From Purshia tridentata (Eukaryota; Streptophyta; Magnoliopsida; Rosales; Rosaceae), in contig QANT01002848.1 of assembly GCA_003254885.1 (NCBI GenBank), forward strand, positions 1 to 29,297: a stretch of 29,297 nucleotides of DNA, in the 5' to 3' direction. Of the stretch, positions 21,628 through 29,297 are shown one piece after another. A program made the translations under genes and the position numbers. The notes under the pieces are model-generated. The model worked only from the letters and a program-made list of their open reading frames with translations. It was not told the origin of the DNA and ran no database searches. How positions within the stretch are numbered: the stretch's first letter is position 1; the number at the start of each line of letters is the position of its first letter.

Positions 21628-22089
21628 CTCCATGAGTTGGATCTCTTTGGAGCCCCTTTGGCACGGCTTTTTGCTATAAACTGCTGCCTGCTTTGTGAAA
21701 GATAGCGCATGAGAGGGTTAGGTTTTACCTGCCTTAGTTTGCGCAAGAGAGGAAAAATAAAAATATTAATTAATTTCCGATTTTATAATTAAAAAGTTAA
21801 GACATTATAATGATCATTTTTTAAAAAGAAAATGTTGGAGGGCGAATTGAACTTGAAAACTCCATGAGTTGGATCTCTTTGGAGCCCCTTTGGCTCGGCT
21901 TTTTGCTATAAACTGCTGCCTGCTGTGTGAAAGATAGCGCATGAGAGGGTTAGGTTTTACCTGCCTTAGTTTGCGCAAGAGAGGAAAAATAAAATATTAA
22001 TTAATTTCCGATTTTATAATTAAAAAGTTAAGACATTCTAATGATCATTTTTTTAAAAGAAAATGTTGGAGGGCGAATTGAACTTGAAA
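21628..22089. repeat. About 231-bp tandem duplication
   Basis: Two adjacent copies, 21628-21859 and 21860-22089, begin CTCCATGAGTTGGATCTC and end GGCGAATTGAACTTGAAA. They differ at only a handful of positions (for example GGCACGGC versus GGCTCGGC, and TGCTTTGTG versus TGCTGTGTG) plus small A/T-run indels. The high identity points to a recent unequal exchange or replication slip. An early word, AGCCCCTTTGGCACGGCTTT, resembles the ends of some hAT-type MITEs, but no complete element is delimited. Confidence 0.88.
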
Positions 22090-25000
22090 TTTGTCCATGC
22101 TAAAAATGTTATCATTTAAATAATGAAAAAACAAGCTGGGATGTAATCAAAGACTTGATTACCTACTTTAATTTGCCAGTACTTTATTTTTGGTTTTGGA
22201 CAAACGAGCTACCTAGCTAGCTGTGCCTAAAGGTTATTTGAATTTTTAATTTTCATCTAGGTCAATACAATATTCATTACTCAAGCTAGTACATATTAAT
22301 ATCTCTGATTCCCTGTACTACATGAAAAGACCATGAACCTAATTATTTAGTAGAAGATTTGTATGTGATCGATCGATTTCAATTTTCTATTTCCAAGTCT
22401 TTAATTTGATGTCATGCCATTCGTGTACATAAAACATATGCATATGGCGCAATCCTAACCGTACCTGATGAGTGATATTGGCAATGGTACTTCATTAATC
22501 AGTAGATAAAGATACTCTATTCTTTAAGCTTGCCCTAAATATTAATGACCTTGATTGGGAAGGACTTTCTTTTTGTGATCAGAAATTGGTAGTACTAGAT
22601 ATCCCGATATCATCATATCGATCAACACTTTGGGAAGGAAGGAAAGTGGTGGTGGGTGTGGGTGGAGTTAATTTGGACACATCTGTCTGGCTTGAAAGGC
22701 TAACATCAAATCCACATCCACTCTTAAACGTACGGATACGTCCCCTTTATGAATCGTTGTGCAGGGCAGTGCACTAACTCAGTGGGTCATCAATGGCAGA
22801 TCATCATGTAAATAGCAACAAACTTGTTTCAGAACTATACCCTAGCTAGGGTTAACTATAACAAATACCCTAGTTAGCTAGCTATAGTACTGCCATTATA
22901 AGTAACAGATCAATCGGTAAAGACATCTATGACCATATATGGACCATAGATTATACATACAGATACTGGAAATTAATTAATGTGGATTTGAAAAAGAAAT
23001 CTATGAGAGAAACTGCAAAGCAAATGAAATGATCAAAGCCTTAATTATAGATGGTAAATTTGTGATATACACTCACATACTTACACTTTCACCCATCAAT
23101 CGTGACCAGATGATTCTTATCTTATTCGTACCATCACATATCTAATCACTACTTTTTCTTGAAACAACATTAAGTGACCAACCCCGTTCATTTCTTGGCT
23201 TAAAATAAAGTTTTCATGTCTTCTGGCTATCGCACTCATCATGCCCCTATCCTCTTTCTATTCGTGGGTTTATGGGTGTCTCACTAATGGTGCTGGGTGG
23301 GGTGGGTACAGAGAGAAAGAGAGATCAGAGATTAACAAGATCTACCAGCAGTTTAGCTAGGGTTATTTAATTCTCTACTTCAAATTAAAAAAGATTTTAA
23401 ATCCAAATTATTTTTTTCTCCAAAATCAAAATTGATAGATTAACAAAATTCGCAAAGGCCACTTGAGCGTTTGCACAATCCATCCACACCTTTTTTTTTC
23501 TTTTTTTTCTGCACATATATTGATTCTCCATTCCTCCTCCCTCTTGTAAGCTTTCTAAATTTGGAGTAGAATACTACTGTGCATGGAGTGTAGACGAAAG
23601 ATGTGACCGTCGAAAAAGCAATGCATCACATCTCTGCTAGACCCTCTGTTTTTTACTAATTTGTCTTTCATGTAGAGTCACTAGCTAGTAGCTACCATGT
23701 AGCTAAGCAATTAATTAGCATCGATTCACCATACTGTCGTCCGTGCTCGGCCACCACATAAATATAGAATACAACACTCACGACCTTTGAAACATAAAGC
23801 GCATTTTTCTTTTCCAAGCAAAAAATAGGTTTGTTGACTTGTTGACCCACAAGAAGAGCAAAAAGTAGGTTGATTTTCTGCAATACATATATCCATCTTG
23901 TTCATACTTAGTTAGGACCAATGCCTCCCTCAATGGCTGCTTCAACCTCTTCTCTCTCCCATATTCATGTCTTTTTTGGTCTTTTATTCAAATTTTAAAT
24001 TAATTTTTTATTTATTTAAAATGTGAAGACTGAAAAGAATATACTCTTATGAGAATGGTTGGAAGAGCTCTCCAACCAAGTACTGAAGAAAATATTATTC
24101 TATATTTGAAACCCCTTCCAAATTACAATACATGATAAACGTACACAAATTAAGTGTAAGAGTATAATCCACTTATATATATGCTAGAGTATAATCCACA
24201 TCTGTATCTTTTCAACGGTATAAGGCTCATCATCCCATTTGGTCTGAGGAAGTGTAGTGTAATCCAAGAAAAAGGCTGATCTGTCCATAAATTTTTATTC
24301 TGAAAATATCAAAGTGTCCTTTTTAAATTTTTTTTCTCTTCTTTACTATGCAACCTATAAAAACATATAAAACTAAGTTAAACTAAACTAGATTCACTTA
24401 AAAACACAACAGGAATTCAAGAACAAAAGTGAAAAGATATATAAAATAATGGTCAAATCAGGTTCTAGTAAGGGGTGAGTGGGTGGGTTTGTTAAAAAAG
24501 GTGATATGAGTTTGATTTACTATGTAAGGCTAAAGGGTGAATGAAACCTTTAAAAAATTTTAAGATGAGTTGTTTTGTATAGCAATTGGACATAATTGTT
24601 AATACGAACCGTTGAAGTGACTTTCATGGATGAATAATTGTGGTATTTTTGTGGATAATGTTTGATTATTTATATAAAAGTATCAAATAGGCGATTTGGA
24701 CGTGATTGTATAGCAATTGGACAAATGTTTGATTATTGTCAAGATTTTAATTTGGGTTAGATAAAATGGACTTTTAATAAATATGATATTAATTTCATAT
24801 TAAAAAGAAATGGTGAAGTGTATAATCACAAACATAACAAAAAAAAGATGTGTATTATTTAATTTTGCTATATAGAATTATGGCATAAAATACTTGTGCC
24901 ATAATGTGGTACAAAATCTTTTCCCTATATATATATATATATTTTTTGAGAGAGAGATATAGCTTGGTTATATATATTTATTATCTAAGAATATAAAATA

Positions 25001-25129
25001 AAAAATAAAATAGATTTTTACCAATTTTGAACATAAATAGAGTTATAAACCGATCGAGTATTCAAGTATATATTTATTAATCTGGACTGGGTGCTAGTCA
25101 TGATTCATGCCTAGCTAGCCCTAGCTGTT
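22090..25129. other. Intergenic region upstream of the TCP gene
   Basis: About 3 kb of AT-rich DNA without a supported gene. It has GATC palindromes (ATCGATCGAT near 22368), TTTTTTTCTTTTTTT near 23492, and a 9-bp hairpin ATTATGGCA...TGCCATAAT (24877-24905). The duplicated word TATAGCAATTGGACA occurs near 24577 and 24709. Confidence 0.45.
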
Positions 25130-25130
25130 C

Positions 25131-25162
<32 letters not shown>
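25131..25162. repeat. (CT)n microsatellite
   Basis: A dinucleotide run of about 14 CT units after TTCCT, ending before CGATC, about 600 bases upstream of the TCP start codon. It is likely to vary in length between individuals. Confidence 0.9.
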
Positions 25163-25165
<3 letters not shown>

Positions 25166-25680
25166 CAATTTTTAACGGTGTTAAAGTTGACAGGGTTCCC
25201 ACTTGCCATCCGCATCAACAGGAGGTCCAGGACTAGTACAAATTGGCAGCTTATGGTCCAGGACTAGCTACTACAACTTAATTGGTTTGCTTATGGGCTG
25301 TTTCCACATTAAGTGGCAGAAAGCCACATATTGTGCATTCCATGAATAATGTCCAGTTTTAATTACATCTGAGACGATCTTTCACCCACTCCTAAGTCCC
25401 AACTCCTAAGTCCTATTCTGTCTGCACCAAATTTTAATCACAGTTCAGTATTGCAGATTTGCCCTCAGGAATCAGGATAAATAACACCCAATTAAGATAT
25501 AGTCAACAATAAAAGACAAAAACAACAGAAAACCTAAAGGAAAAGAGACAACCGAAACACTCCATTGCCACTTGGTACTTTTGCTCATTCTCAAAAAGCT
25601 TTAAGCAGCTCATGAACTCCCTACACAGAGAGAGAGAGAGAGTGGTGACTCTGAAATCTGAAAGAGGAATCTCGAGAAGA
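25163..25680. other. Proximal upstream region of the TCP gene
   Basis: It contains a GA run (25626-25641) and the repeated word GGTCCAGGACTAG (near 25224 and 25255). No upstream gene is present. These are candidate cis-regulatory sequences only by position. Confidence 0.4.
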
Positions 25681-25687
25681 TATATAT
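25681..25687 (+). promoter_or_regulatory. Candidate TATA box of the TCP gene
   Basis: TATATAT lies 77 bases before the start codon, just downstream of a GA run. This gives a leader of about 45 bases. Assigned by motif and spacing only. Confidence 0.45.
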
Positions 25688-25757
25688 GGATATGTGTACC
25701 TTTCATGAATCAGCTGATAATCTCTGAAAGGTATCAATTGATTCAAAACCACAAATC

Positions 25758-26987
25758 ATGTTCTCTTCCACCAATAATACTACTACTGTAAATCCCTTTC
25801 CACCTTACTTTCCCTTATCTTCTAATTACCACCCAGCTCCACCTCTTCCTCTTCCTCTTCCTCCTCCCCTTCCTCATTTTTCTCATGTTCTTCAAGTTGA
25901 TCAAATTAATTATGGAGACATTTTTCTTCACCATCACCATGATCTCCTCTCATCCCAATTTTCACTAAACAATGCTTTGCTGGCGGCTCCGCCACTTGCG
26001 GAAACCGCCATCAATTTGGAAGTTTCTACGAATGGAACTCCCAAACAAACTGTGAACGCCTTATTATGTGGAGACTACCATTATGGCAACATTAATCCTT
26101 ATTTTCTTCCTAAGGAAGTAGTACTGCCTGTGCCCGCGAAGAAAGATCGACACAGCAAGATCTTCACGGCCCAGGGCTTGAGGGATCGGAGGGTGAGGCT
26201 GTCCATCAACGTCGCCCGCGAGTTCTTCGATCTCCAAGACCTTCTAGGGTTTGACAAGGCCAGCAAAACCCTAGAGTGGCTACTCACCCAGTCCAGAAAG
26301 GCAATCAGAGATCTAACGCGGAACAACAACAATTCCGTAAAGGGGCGCCCTAAGAGTAAGAGTAAAACTATGTCTGCCACTTCCGAGATGGAAAATGCAG
26401 CAAGCAAAGATGATGGTCACAACAACCAGATGAAGCTGAAGATGTTGAACGAGGCTGCGAAAGAGTCGAGGGGAAAGGCGAGAGCGAGAGCGAGAGAAAG
26501 GACAAAGGAGAAATTGATGGGCACTGTTAGGAGCTGCCCTCAGATCTTGAACCAATTGAGGATGTCCAATGAGATTAATGAATTGCCTTGTGAAGCATCT
26601 TCGTCATCGAAGGTGGTGATTGGAGATACGAGTCAATCTATTGTGACCAAAAGAAAGATGAAGGACCCATGTTCAGTTTCGAATTATCAGCAAAAGCTTA
26701 ATGGGATCGTCTCGGAAAGTAATGAAAGTTCAAACGGGCACATCCAATTTGGCAATGCAACTCAAAATTGGGACATTAATGGCGCCTTCACATCATGCCC
26801 TAGCATTTGTGCCATTACCAACATGAATCTTTCTACTGGTATGCACTGTCCATATATATTAAAGAGATACATCGATCAAATCCTTTTCTTTTCTTTTTTG
26901 GGAAAGTTATCCCGATTAATCCAGCTTTAATTCTGACCACTAGTCATAAATTTTAACAATTAACTATCTACTTTTGTAGGGCTTTAA
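25758..26987 (+). CDS. CYC-like: CYCLOIDEA/TB1-class TCP transcription factor (two exons; last exon apparently truncated)
   Basis: Exon 1 is 25758-26838, with donor ACTG|GTATGC. Exon 2 begins at 26980 after CTTTTGTAG and hits TAA at 26985-26987, giving 362 residues. Visible features: Pro-rich N-terminus (about 27-43); a HHHHD patch; the TCP domain at about 127-187 ([20 protein letters not shown] basic region, then helix-loop-helix with [23 protein letters not shown]); an Arg-rich R domain at about 232-251 ([20 protein letters not shown]); and a C-terminal [19 protein letters not shown] block. TCP plus R domain defines the CYC/TB1 (ECE) class, which binds GGNCCCAC-type sites and controls axillary bud outgrowth (BRC1/TB1) or flower symmetry (CYC). 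I cannot assign the CYC1, CYC2 or CYC3 clade firmly. The start is the first ATG after the TATA box. Reading through the intron would give 390 residues with an unrelated tail. Confidence 0.88.
26839..26979 (+). other. Intron of the TCP gene
   Basis: 141 bases, GT...AG, T-rich before the acceptor (CTACTTTTGTAG). An intron close to the 3' end of the coding region is common in CYC/TB1-class genes. The coding-like character ends at the donor: the downstream frame ([10 protein letters not shown]...) is unlike the family. Confidence 0.75.
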
Positions 26988-27818
26988 ATCTATGGCAATT
27001 CGAAAGTGGAAGGCTTGCAGAATTTAAAACCAAAGATAGCTAGCTACATTGATTTACCAATTTTCAAACAGCAGTAGAGTAAGCCATATATTATTTATGT
27101 TAATTCTAACAATATATATCAGATCATTGTTGTAATTTGAATGCTCATATATATCATTGAGTTACTCAATCCACTGTTTTACAGTTGGGGAGATTCAGGA
27201 GAATATGAATATATATGCATTGTTATATTAAGAATGAACTGAATCATTTAATTAAGTTATAAATATATTTAATATGACTCTAGCTACATGAATGTTTTTA
27301 ATGAATAGAACGAATTATTTTGTCGAAAACCACATAACTAATTACTAAAGTGATAAATTATATTATCAAGTATTGTTCATTTCGCGCAACAATTTTTTTA
27401 ATCAGTATTAGATACTGATCACTAATATGTAATGATTATAAGACTATATGCATATATGTGAGGAGTGATATATCTGCTATAAATGAAATAATTGAACCAG
27501 ATAAATGTTTTCCCTGTCCAAGTAAGTATATGATTAACGAGTGATCAACTATCAAATTAAGATCATTGTAAATATAGAAGCTAAGCAGTCAATTAATTAT
27601 TACCTTAAAGCTTCTGATGATGTCATGAAAGAATTTTATGCTCTTTGCAGCAGCTAGCTGATGGTGAGATTATCAACCCGGATATATGATTGATCACAAC
27701 TACAAATAGTTAAGTAGATTATACGTAAGATCATCGATGAATATTGAAATTACTGAGTTAATTAAAGTGGGATTTTACTAATTAGAGAAGATGAGGAAAG
27801 CAAGCTAGATATATACAT
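26988..27818. other. TCP 3' region and intergenic DNA
   Basis: The frame after the TAA stays open for 29 codons to a TAG at 27075-27077. Beyond that the DNA is AT-rich with no further gene and no clear polyadenylation signal. Confidence 0.45.
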
Positions 27819-27947
27819 TTAACTTTTTACTAACAACCATAAAGATATCATGGATGCATATATATATTGAACATAAGCATGCATGAAGTCTCATGAATTT
27901 GCAAACTAAGATCAATATATGATGTGACTGTAACTTACATTTTGCGG
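27819..27947. repeat. 129-bp direct repeat, copy 1, ending at an ambiguous base
   Basis: Begins TTAACTTTTTACTAACAACC and ends CATTTTGCGG immediately before the N at 27948. It is identical to 28177-28305 except for two substitutions (ATGGATGC/ATGCATGC and GATGTGACT/GATGCGACT). Confidence 0.92.
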
Positions 27948-27948
27948 N

Positions 27949-28176
27949 ATTGAAGAAAGAAGATGGGAATAAGATAGATAAATTATGAAGAAAATTTATC
28001 ATTTCCAATCCCCTCAAAATGGTAGGGATTAGCAAGGATAACATTTTCCTTGTAGCTAAGCCATTTTCTTTCCCTCTTCTTCCTTTAAGTTAGAAAAACA
28101 CTCCATCTTTTTCCTTAAATACACATGAATTTATCATTTATCCTTTCCAATCCAATCCTAGACACCAAATGAGGCC
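27949..28176. mobile_element. Partial MITE-like segment between the 129-bp repeats
   Basis: The right end reads ...CCAATCCTAGACACCAAATGAGGCC; its last 12 bases in reverse complement start GGCCTCATTTGG, typical of short hAT-type elements. The repeat copy 2 starts directly after it. The left end is not visible and the segment starts at the N. It has no coding capacity. Confidence 0.5.
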
Positions 28177-28305
28177 TTAACTTTTTACTAACAACCATAA
28201 AGATATCATGCATGCATATATATATTGAACATAAGCATGCATGAAGTCTCATGAATTTGCAAACTAAGATCAATATATGATGCGACTGTAACTTACATTT
28301 TGCGG
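28177..28305. repeat. 129-bp direct repeat, copy 2
   Basis: Second copy of 27819-27947, with two mismatches. It continues into GGCATATACAGTGTG, which is absent after copy 1. Confidence 0.92.
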
Positions 28306-29297
28306 GGCATATACAGTGTGCAGCTGCAAAGGAAAACGATAGCCAGTGATGGGAAGGATCAATGTACATACAGGCATACAGATAATTGAGATTGTAATTT
28401 TAAGCTAGTGTGAAATACTTTGGGGGTAATTAAGAGTTGGATTTGGACTTATAATTAGGAGTTGGACTTCTTGATTCTATTGTCAACTGATTAATATGGG
28501 TTAGATATTTCAATTTTGTCACGTCTCGAGTGTGTTGAAAGAAAGATAAAGTTGGCCTCTCCACCTATTGCAAATTAATTTTGAGTTAGACATGTACTTC
28601 AATTTCCTTCATGTTAGTTCCATAAAAATATCAACATACATGTCTTATGCATACATGTGAAAATATATATTATTTTAGAACAATTATTTTTGGTTATTTT
28701 AGTACAACTATTGCGTTTTCTTTTCAAGTTATAATCGTATACAAAAAATAATTAATATTTGGATTATTGCCTGAATAAACTTGTGCAATGTGCATGGGTA
28801 TTGTTCCCACATAAATTGCGAAAGCTTAACGGCATTAAATTAACGGCAGTGCGAATTTTAATATCTTAATCTACTAGTTATTTGTATATATCAAGTAACA
28901 GAATTTTACATACAGGAGAGTAATATAGTAAAATTCATCAGTAATATAGTATACATTAATTAATTTAGAATGATAAAAAAATCCCCAAATTATGTGATTA
29001 AAACACTTTTCAATATCTTTGTTATTGGGCTGAGGCTAATATATTAGAATGATAAAAAAATAAAGAAAGCAGAAAGTAATTTTTTTAATTTTTTGTTGCA
29101 ACATTGGACATAATCTCAATCTCAGAACTTGAAGTATGAGATTAATACATGACAAAATATATATTATAACTTCTTTTTTTTTTTTTTGGTTTTCTACTGA
29201 GATTGTTAAAGAGGGCCCATTTAAACTTAATTTTGGCATGGGCTTCCCAGATCTAGCGGACGGCCCAACTAATTTTTTCTCTGGTCTGAAACTATAG
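28306..29297. other. Right edge, intergenic
   Basis: AT-rich DNA with no supported gene, RNA gene or delimited element. It has a poly-T run (about 29173-29187) and a short repeated word TATTAGAATGATAAAAAAAT (near 29041), similar to one near 28965. Confidence 0.45.

Noticed and set aside
21652-21672. miR399-like word (reverse complement contains TGCCAAAGG)
   Set aside because: Only the first nine bases match. The rest differs, no paired arm of a precursor is seen, and the tandem copy changes a base at the start of the word.
26839-26930. TCP protein reading straight through to 390 residues
   Set aside because: A good GT donor follows NMNLSTG, the frame after it is unlike the family, and a T-rich AG acceptor lies 141 bases downstream. 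Intron retention remains possible but is not the preferred model.
28115-28369. Pair of similar open frames at 27805-28044 and 28115-28369 (minus)
   Set aside because: Their similarity is the 129-bp DNA repeat. One contains the ambiguous base, and neither has a known domain.

Overview
This is eukaryotic nuclear DNA from a flowering plant, almost certainly a core eudicot. It is AT-rich, with GC-richer coding islands, TATA boxes, CT-rich leaders and plant-type MITEs, and it carries four plant developmental regulator genes. The species cannot be fixed from the sequence. A woody or otherwise heterozygous rosid fits, but that is inference. Three single ambiguous bases (186, 13184, 27948) show it is an assembled consensus.

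Genes from left to right. (1) At 2341-3477 (+) lies an intronless ARP-type MYB protein (ASYMMETRIC LEAVES1/ROUGH SHEATH2/PHANTASTICA family), with unusual start-site architecture and a short insertion in its first MYB repeat. (2) At 4846-5838 (-) lies an intronless AP2-B3 repressor of the RAV/TEMPRANILLO family. (3) At 11042-11206 (+) lies a 54-residue ROTUNDIFOLIA-like/DEVIL micropeptide gene. (4) At 25758-26987 (+) lies a CYCLOIDEA/TB1-class TCP transcription factor of two exons, whose last exon appears to be cut short by a stop codon. From memory, the order TEM/RAV - RTFL/DVL - CYC-class TCP also occurs on Arabidopsis chromosome 1, so this looks like an old linkage block. All four genes act on organ shape, growth or timing, but nothing in the sequence shows that they are co-regulated.

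The rest is intergenic. About 14.5 kb between the micropeptide and the TCP gene holds no convincing protein gene. Several mobile elements can be delimited: a 256-bp hAT-type MITE with perfect 8-bp target duplications (6566-6821); a 378-bp long-TIR MITE with near-perfect 9-bp duplications (11696-12073); and a long-armed inverted-repeat element (19240-21019) into which a second element (20148-20987) has inserted, duplicating 10 bp of its right arm. There are also tandem duplications (81 bp at 7187, about 231 bp at 21628), a run of palindromic CAGTAAC/GTTACTG units (14614-14816) and a rearranged G-box/TATA module (15701-15960).

No wholly new system is evident. The most unusual structure is that two of the three ambiguous bases sit exactly at the end of the first copy of a direct repeat (116 bp and 129 bp), followed by element-like DNA and then the second copy. 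This is what a join between an insertion-free and an insertion-bearing haplotype would look like, so those two duplications may be assembly products rather than biology.
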